Shown: positions 1-9,295, counted from the stretch's first letter. The stretch is 32,602 nucleotides of DNA from Asaia bogorensis (GCA_945886995.1 CAMCZJ010000003.1:1-32602); one strand, 5' to 3'. A program made the numbers and translations. The notes: generated by a model from the letters alone, not told the origin.

Positions 1-942
1 AATTACTCGGCCTATCTGGAAGCCAAGCGCAAGCGCCTTTCGCAGGAAGAACGCGAAGAAAGCGCGCGCCAGCGGCAATTGGCCGAAGAACAGGAATGGA
101 TTGGGCGTTCACCCGCCGCACGGCAGGCGAAATCCAAGGCGCGTATCGCAGCCTATGAGGATTTGCTGCGCCGCAGCCAGGATAAGGCGCCGGACCCGAC
201 AGAAATCACCATCCCGCCGGCGCCGCGGCTCGGCAATACCGTCATTGTTGCCGAGACTCTTTCCAAGGGTTTTGGCGACAGGCTGTTGATTGACAATCTT
301 TCCTTCAAGCTGCCGCCGGGCGGCATTGTGGGCGTGATCGGCCCCAATGGCGCGGGTAAATCCACGCTGTTCAAGATGATCACGGGCGGCGAAACACCTG
401 ATGTTGGCAGCCTGGTGGTGGGGGATAGCGTGCAGCTTGGCTATGTGGATCAAAGCCGCGACAGCCTGAATGATACGCGCTCTGTCTGGGAAGAAATCTC
501 GGATGGGATGGATATGATCACCATTGGCAAGCGGAGCGTACCGTCACGCGCCTATGTCGCGGCCTTCAATTTCAAGGGTGGGGATCAGCAGAAGCGCGTT
601 GGCGTGCTTTCCGGTGGTGAACGTAATCGCGTGCATCTCGCGAAAATGCTGAAGCGTGAGCATAACGTCATTCTGCTTGACGAACCGACCAATGATTTGG
701 ATGTGGATACGCTGCGTTCGCTTGAAGAAGCGCTGATGGATTTTGCCGGCTGTGCCGTGATCATCAGCCACGACCGCTTCTTTCTGGACCGCTTGGCAAC
801 GCATATTCTGGCCTTTGAAGGCGATAGCCATGTCGAATGGTTCGAAGGCAATTTCCAAGCGTATGAAGAAGACAAGCGCCGGCGCTTGGGCGCGGATGCG
901 ACAGAACCGCACCGCATCAAGTATCGGCCCTTGCAGCGGTGA
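1..942 (+). CDS. ettA: Energy-dependent translational throttle protein EttA (ABC-F ATPase), C-terminal part; 5' end outside the window
   Basis: Frame 1 is open from base 1 (NYSAYLEAKRKRLSQEEREESARQRQLAEEQEWI...). Walker A GPNGAGKST, signature LSGGERNRVHLA, Walker B VILLDEPTNDLD, C-terminal HRIKYRPL typical of EttA. The listed start at 79 is an internal TTG. Confidence 0.93.
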   Translation, partial: NYSAYLEAKRKRLSQEEREESARQRQLAEEQEWIGRSPAARQAKSKARIAAYEDLLRRSQDKAPDPTEITIPPAPRLGNTVIVAETLSKGFGDRLLIDNLSFKLPPGGIVGVIGPNGAGKSTLFKMITGGETPDVGSLVVGDSVQLGYVDQSRDSLNDTRSVWEEISDGMDMITIGKRSVPSRAYVAAFNFKGGDQQKRVGVLSGGERNRVHLAKMLKREHNVILLDEPTNDLDVDTLRSLEEALMDFAGCAVIISHDRFFLDRLATHILAFEGDSHVEWFEGNFQAYEEDKRRRLGADATEPHRIKYRPLQR

Positions 943-1469
943 GCCAGGCGCTTGGCGCATTGCATACGCCGCGCGGGATCACCACCGCGCGGCTTTCCCT
1001 GCTGCCGCCCGCGCCGGAGCAATTGCCTGATCTGATCCGCCTAAAGGCGGATGAACGCGTCTTTGGCTTCATGCTGCATGGCACGCGCAGTGCCGAACGC
1101 ACGCGGGAAGAATTGGAAGACGACGTAGATTTCTGGGCGGTGCGGGGTTACGGCATATGGTCTGTCTTTGTGCGTGGTACCGGCGAATTTCTTGGCATTT
1201 GCGGGCTGATGGAACGCCCGGATGGGCGGGGTGTCGCGCTACGTTATGCGCTTTGGCCGGAATGCCGCGGTAAGGGCTACGCCCGGGAAGCGGCGCGCGC
1301 CGCGCTTGATTTTGGCCATGCCGCAGGATTGCCGCGCATCATTGCTGTCGCGCGGGAAACCAATGAGGCGTCACGGCAGGTGATGGAAGATATTGGCATG
1401 CGCCCTGCCGGCAGCTTTACCCATAAGGGGCATGCGATGGTGGTTTATGAAAGCCTGACGGTGGCGTAA
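939..1469 (+). CDS. GNAT-family N-acetyltransferase (RimJ/RimL-like)
   Basis: GTG start overlapping the ettA stop (GTGA); contains ITTARLSLLPP, ECRGKGYAREAARAALDFG and ETNEASRQVMEDIGM motifs. Confidence 0.88.
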   Translation: MSQALGALHTPRGITTARLSLLPPAPEQLPDLIRLKADERVFGFMLHGTRSAERTREELEDDVDFWAVRGYGIWSVFVRGTGEFLGICGLMERPDGRGVALRYALWPECRGKGYAREAARAALDFGHAAGLPRIIAVARETNEASRQVMEDIGMRPAGSFTHKGHAMVVYESLTVA

Positions 1470-2102
1470 TCAGCCGCCCTCGCGCGCTGCCAATTGGGCG
1501 ATCTGGCCGCGCATGGCTTCCAGCAAAGACGCCACGCGCCCACCATTGCGTTGAATGACAGCGGCATATTCGCTGCGTGTCGTCAGGCGAAGCGAAGTGC
1601 CTTCAGCGATCACATCCACCACCTTGGGCTGGCCGTTGATTTCAGCCACGCGCCAATCAAGCGTGAAGGCCGGGCTATTGGGCCGTTCAACCAGGGTGCT
1701 GACCAGCGCGTCTTCTTCGGTGCGCTGCTGGGAACGACCCAGCGAGAATTTCACACCGCGATATTCACCGAAACGGGCAGAGAGGTTGCGGATAATGATT
1801 TCATCAAAAAGCTTGAGGTAATCCTGCAACTCGGTCGGTGTTGCCTGGCGGACATAGCGGCCAAGGATGAAGCGGCCAGTGCCTTCGATGTCAATTGCAT
1901 AGCGCAGGATGCTGCCAACCTTGTCGCGGCGTTGCGCCAGGCTCATGCGTGGATCATTGATGGCATTCACCAAATCCTGCCCCGCCCTGTCTACAAAAGC
2001 GTTGGCGCGGGTGATATCCATTTGCTGCGCGCTGGCCGGGCTACTGGCAAAACCAGCGAGGCCGGCAAGCAGAAGGCGACGAGAAAGCAGAAACCGAGAC
2101 AT
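1470..2102 (-). CDS. mlaC: MlaC/Ttg2D-family phospholipid-binding ABC transporter substrate-binding protein
   Basis: N-terminal signal-like segment (RRLLLAGLAGFASSPASA), then a RYVRQATPTELQDYLKLFDEIIIRNLSARFGEY block typical of the Tol_Tol_Ttg2/MlaC family; starts at the end of mlaA (1-nt overlap). Confidence 0.85.
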   Translation of the reverse strand: MSRFLLSRRLLLAGLAGFASSPASAQQMDITRANAFVDRAGQDLVNAINDPRMSLAQRRDKVGSILRYAIDIEGTGRFILGRYVRQATPTELQDYLKLFDEIIIRNLSARFGEYRGVKFSLGRSQQRTEEDALVSTLVERPNSPAFTLDWRVAEINGQPKVVDVIAEGTSLRLTTRSEYAAVIQRNGGRVASLLEAMRGQIAQLAAREGG

Positions 2103-2899
2103 TACTTGGGCTCCATCACACCCTGGCCGAAGCCGATGCCACCTGCCGGCGCAACCGCGCCACCGGGGCTTTCCTTGTTCTGGATTTCAAAGGCGCGGCG
2201 CTGGCGATAGGCGGAACGGAGCGTCGCATAGGGATCGAGCGATGTCTTGCGGACCATATCAAAGGGTTCCAGCAAGGCTTCGCGTGTATCAATAACGGTC
2301 ATGCCGATGCGCGTGTAATTCCACACATCCAGAATTTGCCCTTGGCCGATCATGGATTGCGGGTTGGTATAGATATCAACCGCAAAGCCCACCAGATCGC
2401 GCGCTGTGGTCGGGCCGAGTAGCGGGATAAACATATAAAAGCCTTCGCCCACACCCCACACCGCGAAGGTCTGGCCCATATCCTCGGAATGGCCGTGCAC
2501 ATCATAACGGCGTCCAACATCCACAATGCCACCGACCCCGATGGTGGAATTGACGATGAAGCGGCCAAGTGTTTCGCGTGCGCGTGTCACATTGCCTTGC
2601 AGCAGGTCACCGGTCAGGATGGTTGGTGTACGCAGATTGCCGAGTACATTGCGAATCCCGGACCGCACCGGTTTTGGGAGCAAATCCCGATAGGCTTCGG
2701 CGATCGGCTGCAGAACCGCCTTGTCTATCACTTCATTCACTTCGAACAGGGCGCGGTTGGTCGGTTCGAAGGGGTCATTATTTTCCCTGAATTCCTGCAG
2801 CGCCTCAAGATCATCGGCGGGCGGGCGCGTGGCGCAGCCGGCCAGCATCAGCAGGACAAGCGCGATAGGGCCGAGGATGCGGGCGGTGAGGGACTTCAT
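2102..2899 (-). CDS. mlaA: MlaA/VacJ-family outer-membrane lipoprotein
   Basis: MKSLTARILGPIALVLLMLAGCATRP lipobox; NDPFEPTNRALFEVNEVIDK...RSGIRNVLGNLRTP...GQTFAVWGVGEGFYMFIPLLGPTTARD. ORF is open to 3190, but the lipoprotein start at 2899 is much more plausible. Confidence 0.9.
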   Translation of the reverse strand: MKSLTARILGPIALVLLMLAGCATRPPADDLEALQEFRENNDPFEPTNRALFEVNEVIDKAVLQPIAEAYRDLLPKPVRSGIRNVLGNLRTPTILTGDLLQGNVTRARETLGRFIVNSTIGVGGIVDVGRRYDVHGHSEDMGQTFAVWGVGEGFYMFIPLLGPTTARDLVGFAVDIYTNPQSMIGQGQILDVWNYTRIGMTVIDTREALLEPFDMVRKTSLDPYATLRSAYRQRRAFEIQNKESPGGAVAPAGGIGFGQGVMEPK

Positions 2900-3035
2900 C
2901 AGATTGGTCTTAGCGCGAAATGCCACGGGAAAGGAACCGCTTAACCTAATGGGCACGCCCTTGCCAAGATGGGCGTGATGGGCAAAGGGGGCGCGGTTGC
3001 GGAAGGCCAAAAGCCTCACCATTTCGGGAAGTGTC

Positions 3036-3968
3036 ATGAACAACCTCACCCCTGGCCCCTTGGCCCGCTGGCTGACAGGCCCGCGTTTCAGCGCCCTGCC
3101 AGCCCCGGCTGCCCTGCCGGTGCCGCGGCTTTCCTTTGAATTTTTCCCGCCCAAGACGGAAAAGCTGGAAGACCAGCTTTGGGCCTGCATTCGGCGCCTG
3201 GAACCGCTGGGCCCGCGATTCGTCTCAGTGACTTATGGCGCTGGGGGCAGCACCCAGGAACGCACCCATGCCACGGTGGCCCGCCTTGTCGCGGAAACCA
3301 GCCTGACCCCCGCGGCGCATCTGACCTGTGTTGGGGCGACCAGGGAGGAGGTAGATGAGGTTGCGCGGCGCTATTGGGCAGCCGGTGTCCGCCATATTGT
3401 GGCCTTGCGGGGTGATCCACCGGCGGGGGCTTCGGAATATGTGCCGCATCCGGGCGGTTACGCCCAGGCCGAGGATTTGGTGCGGGGCCTGAAGCGGATC
3501 GGGGATTTTGAGATCAGCGTGGGTGCCTATCCGGAAACCCATCCGGCAGCGCTTTCCGCAGATGCGGATTTGGATTTCCTGAAGCGCAAGATTGATGCGG
3601 GGGCGACGCGCGCCATTACGCAGTATTTCTTCGAAGCCGAGACTTTCCTGCGGTTCATTGATCGCTGCCACGCCAAGGGCATTACGGTGCCGATTGTGCC
3701 GGGGATTCTGCCGGTTTCAAACTTCCAGCAGGTGGTGAAGTTCTCCGCCATGTGTGGCGCGAGTGTCCCCGCCTGGATGGGCCAATTGTTTGAGGGGTTG
3801 GAGGAGGATGCCGAGACCAGGCGCATGGTGGCGGCGGTAGTGGCGGCGGAACAGGTGCGCCTTTTGCAGGCCAATGGCGTGGATGAGTTCCATTTCTATA
3901 CGCTGAACCGCCCGGACCTAACCTTCGCCATCGCCCATATCCTGGGCGCCCGCCCCCATCGGGATTGA
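3036..3968 (+). CDS. metF: 5,10-methylenetetrahydrofolate reductase
   Basis: LSFEFFPPKTEKLED...FVSVTYGAGGSTQERT...HLTCVGATREE...HIVALRGDPPAG...GAYPETHPAA...TQYFFEAETFLRF...PGILPV. ATG at 3036; ORF extends upstream to a TTG at 2997. Confidence 0.94.
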   Translation: MNNLTPGPLARWLTGPRFSALPAPAALPVPRLSFEFFPPKTEKLEDQLWACIRRLEPLGPRFVSVTYGAGGSTQERTHATVARLVAETSLTPAAHLTCVGATREEVDEVARRYWAAGVRHIVALRGDPPAGASEYVPHPGGYAQAEDLVRGLKRIGDFEISVGAYPETHPAALSADADLDFLKRKIDAGATRAITQYFFEAETFLRFIDRCHAKGITVPIVPGILPVSNFQQVVKFSAMCGASVPAWMGQLFEGLEEDAETRRMVAAVVAAEQVRLLQANGVDEFHFYTLNRPDLTFAIAHILGARPHRD

Positions 3969-4051
3969 TGTATTGTTGGCGGGGTCCGGGGTAATACTAT
4001 TACCCCGGCGGGGGCCTGGGGGCAGCGCCCCCGCTTCTGCCATTGATGTAT
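3964..4051. repeat. Compact double-hairpin element bounded by 10-bp direct repeats (ATTGATGTAT)
   Basis: ATTGATGTAT at 3964-3973 and again at 4042-4051. Between them a perfect inverted repeat CCGGGGTAATA-C-TATTACCCCGG (3986-4008) and a second stem GCGGGGGC...GCCCCCGC (4008-4015/4027-4034). Confidence 0.7.
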
Positions 4052-4072
4052 GTTGTGGGTTATAGTCGTCTC

Positions 4073-5395
4073 ATGCAGACCCTTTTCACCCCCGCCCAAT
4101 TGGCTGACCCGGATATTGCCGAGAGCAACCGCATTCTGCGCAGTTGCGTCCATTGCGGCATGTGTACCGCGACCTGCCCCACGTTTTTGTTGCGTGGTGA
4201 TGAGTTGGATTCGCCTCGGGGTCGGATTTATCTGATCAAGGACATGCTGGAATCCGGCCGCCCGGCGAGTGAGCTGGAAGTGCGGCATGTGGACCGCTGC
4301 CTGTCTTGCTTGTCCTGCATGACGACCTGCCCTTCAGGTGTGCATTACATGCATCTGGTGGATCATGCGCGGGCCTATATTGAAAAGACCTATCAGCGCC
4401 CGGCGGCGGAGCGGTTTTTGCGGCGTTTGCTGTCAGCAGTTTTGCCCTACCCGTTCCGGTTTCGTGTGGCTTTGGTGGGGGCGCGTTTGGCGCGGCCTTT
4501 TGCGCGCCTGGTGCCGGGCAAGTCCATGATGGCCGAAAGGCTGCGCGCCATGCTGCGCTTGGCGCCGGCGCATGTGCCTTCCCCATCCGCCATGGAAAGG
4601 CCGGGCGTTTTCCCGGCGCAGGGTGAAAGGCGCGGGCGGGTTGGCCTGCTGACAGGCTGCGCGCAGCAAGTGCTGGCGCCTTCGATCAATGAGGCGACGA
4701 TCAGGCTGCTGACGCGCATGGGCATTGAGGTGGTGGTGACCAAGGGCCAGGGCTGCTGTGGCGCGCTTGATCACCATATGGGCCATCATGATGCCGCCAT
4801 GCGCCTGGCGCGCGCGAATATCGCGGCCTGGTCTGCGGAGATTGAGAATGAGGGGCTGGATGCGATTGTGGTGAATGCCTCCGGCTGCGGCACCACGCTC
4901 AAGGATTACGGCTTCATGTTCCGTGAGGAGGGGGCACCCTGGCGGGAGCGGGCTGCGAAGGTTGCGGGCTTGGCCGCCGATATTTCGGAAGTACTGACGC
5001 GGTTTGGTTATGCGCCAAGCCGGCCAGCGCCGGGGCTGACGGTTGCCTACCATGCCGCTTGTTCGCTTCAGCATGGCCAGAAGATCACGGCGGAGCCGAA
5101 GGCCTTGTTGGTGAAGGCGGGCTTTACGGTGAAGGAACCGGCGGAGGGGCATATCTGCTGCGGTTCGGCGGGGACGTATAATCTGATGCAGCCGGAAATT
5201 GCGGGGCAGTTGAAGGAGCGGAAGCTCGGAAATCTGGAGCGCACCGGGGCGGCCTTGATTGCGGCGGGGAATATCGGTTGCCTGACGCAATTGGGTGATG
5301 GGGCGATGCCGGCGGTGCATACGGTGGAATTGCTGGATTGGATGGCGGGCGGGCCAGAGCCTGAGGGCATTTCCAAGGCACGTGAGTTGGCATGA
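4073..5395 (+). CDS. glcF: Glycolate oxidase iron-sulfur subunit GlcF-like
   Basis: Two CxxCxxCxxxCP ferredoxin motifs (CVHCGMCTATCP, CLSCLSCMTTCP) and two CCG-domain segments (GCCGALDHHMGHHD, ICCGSAGTYNLMQPEIA). Start MQTLFTPAQLADPDIAE; an alternative ATG is at 4046. Confidence 0.92.
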   Translation: MQTLFTPAQLADPDIAESNRILRSCVHCGMCTATCPTFLLRGDELDSPRGRIYLIKDMLESGRPASELEVRHVDRCLSCLSCMTTCPSGVHYMHLVDHARAYIEKTYQRPAAERFLRRLLSAVLPYPFRFRVALVGARLARPFARLVPGKSMMAERLRAMLRLAPAHVPSPSAMERPGVFPAQGERRGRVGLLTGCAQQVLAPSINEATIRLLTRMGIEVVVTKGQGCCGALDHHMGHHDAAMRLARANIAAWSAEIENEGLDAIVVNASGCGTTLKDYGFMFREEGAPWRERAAKVAGLAADISEVLTRFGYAPSRPAPGLTVAYHAACSLQHGQKITAEPKALLVKAGFTVKEPAEGHICCGSAGTYNLMQPEIAGQLKERKLGNLERTGAALIAAGNIGCLTQLGDGAMPAVHTVELLDWMAGGPEPEGISKARELA

Positions 5396-5946
5396 TAACG
5401 CGCCGCGCCGCCCTGCTGCTGGGCTTGGCGCTGCCGGGGTTGGCACTGGCGCAGGGTAGCCCGCGCGCGGCAGAGCTTGACCAGCTTTTTGCCGTGCTGC
5501 GGGCTGGCCAGGATGCGGCGCAGCTTGCGCTGGCGGAAGCGCGCATTCGCCAATTATGGGTGGAAGCGGCATCGCCCGCCGCGCGGCTTTTGATGCAACG
5601 CGGCACGCGCAATTTGAATGCGCGGCTGCCAGAAGAAGCGATTGAGGATTTTGATGCCGCGCTGACCCTTGCCCCCAATGCGGCGAGTGTCTGGCATTTA
5701 CGCGCCGAAGCGCTGGCGGCACTTGGGCAAATGCGTGAAGCCGCGCGCGATTTGGCCGAAGCGCTGCGGCTGGAACCGCGCCACTTCATTGCCCTGCAAA
5801 GTCTATCGCGCTTGCAGACTGAAGCAGGCGATGCGGCGGGCGCCTTGCGCAGCATGGAAGCGGCGCTGGCGCTCTACCCCGCCATGCCGGGCGGGGCTGA
5901 GGCGCTCAGGCGGCTGAAAGCAGCGGCGGAAGGCGAGGCGCTTTGA
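5392..5946 (+). CDS. TPR-repeat protein with N-terminal signal peptide
   Basis: MITRRAALLLGLALPGLALAQG signal; helical repeats ARLLMQRGTRNLNARLPEEAIEDFDAALTLAPNAASVWHLRAEALAALGQMREAARDLAEALRLEP; ATGA overlap with the glcF stop. Confidence 0.82.
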   Translation: MITRRAALLLGLALPGLALAQGSPRAAELDQLFAVLRAGQDAAQLALAEARIRQLWVEAASPAARLLMQRGTRNLNARLPEEAIEDFDAALTLAPNAASVWHLRAEALAALGQMREAARDLAEALRLEPRHFIALQSLSRLQTEAGDAAGALRSMEAALALYPAMPGGAEALRRLKAAAEGEAL

Positions 5947-5949
5947 TAG

Positions 5950-7578
5950 TCAGCCTTTCGGGCGATGGTCCTTGAAGGTTTCGCGAAGCTTCGTCTTCAA
6001 TATCTTCCCTGTCGCAGTATGGGGAATTTCATCCACCACCACCAGATCATCTGGCAGCCACCATTTCGCTACCTTGTCGGCCAGGAAGGCATTCATGGCG
6101 GCAAGATCAGGCGCGGCAGCGCCCGGCTTCATCACCAGGATCATGAACGGGCGTTCATCCCATTTCGGATCATACATGGCAACAACAGCGGCTTCCGCCA
6201 CACCGGGATAACCAACCGCGGCGTTTTCCAAGGCGATGGATGAAATCCACTCACCACCGGATTTGATCACATCCTTCGATCTGTCGGTCACTTCCATGAA
6301 GCCATTGGCGTCAATGGTCGCGACATCGCCGGTATCGAAGAAGCCATCTGCATCCAGCACGGCTTCATCCTCTCGCCGGAAGTAACTGCGCGTGATCGCC
6401 GGACCGCGAACCTTCAGGCGCCCGAAAACCTCGTCATTCCAGGGCAGCTCGCGGCCATCGTCATCGGTGATTTTCATCTCCACCGTGAAGGGCGGGCAGC
6501 CTTGTTTGGCTTGCAGGGCAAGAGCCGCTTCCGCATCAAGCCCGCTGATTTCGGGCTTGCGCTGATAGGTGGTGCCAACAGGCGACATTTCCGTCATGCC
6601 CCAGGCATGGATCACGCGCACACCGTATTTTTCCTGATAGGTCTTGGTGATCGCTGCGGGGCAGGCGGAACCGCCAATCACCACGCGCTTCAGCGTATCA
6701 ATGCGCGCGCCGGTCGCTTCCATGTGCTGCAACAGCATCATCCAAACTGTGGGCACGGCGGCGGAGAAATTCACCTGAGCGGCGGTGATGGTTTCATGCA
6801 CGGAAGCGCCATCCAGCTTGGCGCCTGGCAGGATCAGGGTGGCACCAACCATGGGGGCAGAAATGGGTAAGGACCAGCCATTGGCGTGGAACATCGGCAC
6901 CACGGGCATGACGCGGTCGGCCACACCAAGCCCCAAACAATCCACCTGATTGCAGGCCAGGGCATGCAGAATATTTGACCGGTGGGAATAAAGTACGCCC
7001 TTCGGGTCGCCCGTGGTGCCGGATGTATAGCAAAGCCCGGCAGCCGTTTTCTCATCGAAACTTGCCCAGGCGAAATCGCCATCGGCTTCTGCCAGCCAAT
7101 CCTCATAGGCAACCGCATTGCGGAGCCCCGTTTCGGGGAGATGCGCCCCATCGGTCAGGATGATGAAGCGTTCAACATGCACAAGCTTTGGCGCCAATTG
7201 CTGGATCAGCGGAATGAAAGTCAGGTCCAGCATCAGCACGCGCGACCCGGCATGATTCAGGATCCAGGCGATCTGATCCGGGAAAAGCCGCGGATTGACG
7301 GTATGGTAAATGGCGCCAATGCCGGTGATGCCATACCAGGCTTCCAGATGCCGCCAGGTATTCCAGGCAAGGGTCGCCACGCGATCCCCAAGCTTGATGC
7401 CATCACGTTCCAGGCGCTGCGCCACGCGAAGCGCACGGCGCCGCACATCGCGGTAACTGCTGTGATGAAAAGGGCCTTCGACGGACCGGCTGATGATCTC
7501 CCGCCCCGGGTGCTGGATGGCGGCGTGGTCCAGGACCTTGTGCATCAGCAAGGGCCAATCCTGCATCAATCCCAACAT
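5950..7578 (-). CDS. Acyl-CoA synthetase (long-chain fatty acid-CoA ligase, AMP-forming)
   Basis: AMP-binding motif [68 protein letters not shown]-terminal [15 protein letters not shown]. Start placed at [20 protein letters not shown]. Confidence 0.92.
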   Translation of the reverse strand: MLGLMQDWPLLMHKVLDHAAIQHPGREIISRSVEGPFHHSSYRDVRRRALRVAQRLERDGIKLGDRVATLAWNTWRHLEAWYGITGIGAIYHTVNPRLFPDQIAWILNHAGSRVLMLDLTFIPLIQQLAPKLVHVERFIILTDGAHLPETGLRNAVAYEDWLAEADGDFAWASFDEKTAAGLCYTSGTTGDPKGVLYSHRSNILHALACNQVDCLGLGVADRVMPVVPMFHANGWSLPISAPMVGATLILPGAKLDGASVHETITAAQVNFSAAVPTVWMMLLQHMEATGARIDTLKRVVIGGSACPAAITKTYQEKYGVRVIHAWGMTEMSPVGTTYQRKPEISGLDAEAALALQAKQGCPPFTVEMKITDDDGRELPWNDEVFGRLKVRGPAITRSYFRREDEAVLDADGFFDTGDVATIDANGFMEVTDRSKDVIKSGGEWISSIALENAAVGYPGVAEAAVVAMYDPKWDERPFMILVMKPGAAAPDLAAMNAFLADKVAKWWLPDDLVVVDEIPHTATGKILKTKLRETFKDHRPKG

Positions 7579-7692
7579 GCTTCCCCCCTGGCTGGGACCG
7601 CTTTGCCCAGCCTTTTCTGAGGAGACCCTACACGCAAAGCCCCTGCCTATGGCAAGATGCCGAGAGAACCGAACACGAGAGGAGACCACGCC

Positions 7693-8109
7693 ATGCCCCC
7701 GATCCCCGATATCAGCCCCAAGGATACCTGGGATGCATTGGCCGCCGATCAGGATGCCGTGCTGATTGATGTGCGCACGGATGCGGAATGGAATTTTGTG
7801 GGCTTGCCGGACCTGATGGCTCTCGGCAAGCAGGTGGTGCTGATCCCTTGGCAGATTTACCCGTCCATGCAGGTCAATGATGGCTTTGCCCAGCATTTGC
7901 GCGCGGCGGGGCTGACGCCGGATCAGAAGCTGTATTTCATCTGCCGGTCCGGCGCGCGGTCCCAATCGGCGGGGCAGGCAGCGCAGGCGGCGGGCTTTGC
8001 CCATGCCTTCAATGTGGCGGATGGGTTTGAAGGCCCGGTGGATGGCGCCGGGCATCGCGGGAGCGCCGCCGGGTGGAAGGCTTCTGCCCTGCCTTGGCGG
8101 CAGCGTTAA
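7693..8109 (+). CDS. Rhodanese-like domain protein
   Basis: AVLIDVRTDAEWNFVGLPDL and active-site loop FICRSGARSQSAGQAAQAAGF. Confidence 0.88.
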   Translation: MPPIPDISPKDTWDALAADQDAVLIDVRTDAEWNFVGLPDLMALGKQVVLIPWQIYPSMQVNDGFAQHLRAAGLTPDQKLYFICRSGARSQSAGQAAQAAGFAHAFNVADGFEGPVDGAGHRGSAAGWKASALPWRQR

Positions 8110-8145
8110 GGCGCGCCATGCTGGCAGGGTAAGGGAGAAACGCTG

Positions 8146-8613
8146 ATGACCCAATTGCCGCTACAATCCGAATACCTGTTCCGCATGACGCTTGGCGTCG
8201 GCACGCCGCAAATGATTGGCGCGACGCGGAATGGGGAGCTCCGCATCGTCCCCGTCACTGGCGGCACCGTGGCCGGGCCGAAGCTGAATGGCGAAATCAT
8301 GCCGGGGTCGGCGGCGGATTGGCTGCGGGTGGACCCTGATGGCTCGGCGCAAATTGATGTGCGCCTGACGATCCGCGCCGCTTCCGGCAGCATGGTTTTT
8401 CTGGCCTATAATGGCATTCGGCATGGGTCGCCGGCGGCGCTGGCCAAGCTTGCGGCGGGGGAAGCCGTGGACCCTTCCGAGATTTATTTCCGTACGCTGA
8501 TCCGCTTTGAAACCGGGGCCGCGGATTTGGCTTGGATGAACAAGATCATCGCTGTTGGTGTTGGCCAGCGCCCGCCTAGCGGGCCTTGCTATGATGTGTA
8601 CGCGATAAGGTAG
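8146..8613 (+). CDS. DUF3237 family protein
   Basis: PLQSEYLFRMTLGVGTPQMIG...GGTVAGPKLNGEIMPGSAADWLRVDPDGSAQIDVRLTIRAASGSMVFLAYNGIR...FRTLIRFETGAADLAWMNKIIAVGVGQR matches the DUF3237 pattern. Confidence 0.85.
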   Translation: MTQLPLQSEYLFRMTLGVGTPQMIGATRNGELRIVPVTGGTVAGPKLNGEIMPGSAADWLRVDPDGSAQIDVRLTIRAASGSMVFLAYNGIRHGSPAALAKLAAGEAVDPSEIYFRTLIRFETGAADLAWMNKIIAVGVGQRPPSGPCYDVYAIR

Positions 8614-8904
8614 CCAGGAAATGCTCGGGTCAAAGGGAGGCCATTTGTGGCCCAGAATATGCGACCACATTAAGGCTTAGAGCATGCCTGCTTGGCGAAC
8701 ACGTGGCCGGCATGATCTCGGAATATTTCACACCATCGTGAGTCCGCCCATTCCGGGCTTCCTTGTTTCCTTGAGCATGTTACCCTTTAGTGCCTGATCC
8801 GCGCAGGTAGAATGCCAAAGCGGTGAATCAGTCGCTCAAACAAGACTAAAGCGCGATCCGCCAAAGCGGGCCACGTTTTAGGGGCAAGACAGGTATGGTG
8901 GCTT

Positions 8905-9288
8905 GTGATGATGGAACCTCTCGTGGGTCGGCGTGTTTTGTTGGTGGAAGATGAAGCGCTGGTTGCGATGCTGATCGAAGACGCGCTGGATGATGCGGGT
9001 GCCGTCATGATTGGCCCCTTTGCCGCCGTGGCGCCCGCCTTGGCCGCAATCCCTGAGGCAATGCCGGAATTGGCCGTGCTTGACCTTAATCTTGCCGGGG
9101 AATCATCGCTGCCGATTGCCGATGATTTGGCGCTGCGTGGCGTGCCGCTGGTGTTTGCCTCTGGCTATGGCCAAGCCGGGTTGCCGCCGCGCTTCCGCAA
9201 CAGGCCCATGCTGGCCAAACCCTTCGACCCGGCGGAATTGATTGCTGTACTCACCAATCTTTGGGAAGCAGCGCAGCCAAGCGACTGA
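8905..9288 (+). CDS. Stand-alone response-regulator receiver domain protein
   Basis: VLLVEDEALVAMLIEDALDDAGA, phospho-acceptor region LAVLDLNLAGE, FASGYG, LAKPFDPAEL; no output domain. Start could be GTG 8905, ATG 8908 or ATG 8911. Confidence 0.88.
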   Translation: MMMEPLVGRRVLLVEDEALVAMLIEDALDDAGAVMIGPFAAVAPALAAIPEAMPELAVLDLNLAGESSLPIADDLALRGVPLVFASGYGQAGLPPRFRNRPMLAKPFDPAELIAVLTNLWEAAQPSD

Positions 9289-9295
9289 AAATATC

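Noticed and set aside
2900-3035. Possible SAM/SAH riboswitch before metF
   Set aside because: Some local complementarity (GCCCTTGCC...GGGCAAAGG), but I cannot match any known SAM/SAH riboswitch consensus by eye.
2102-3190. Longer 362-aa version of MlaA starting at 3190
   Set aside because: The N-terminal extension would run antisense through the metF 5' end, while a canonical lipoprotein signal begins at 2899.
3986-4034. Rho-independent terminator reading of the metF-glcF hairpins
   Set aside because: Strong stems but no following T-run; reported as a repeat or structural element instead.
4433-5722. 429-aa minus-strand ORF across glcF and the TPR gene
   Set aside because: Antisense shadow ORF; low-complexity Arg/His/Pro/Ala composition and no recognisable domain, while both plus-strand genes are well supported.
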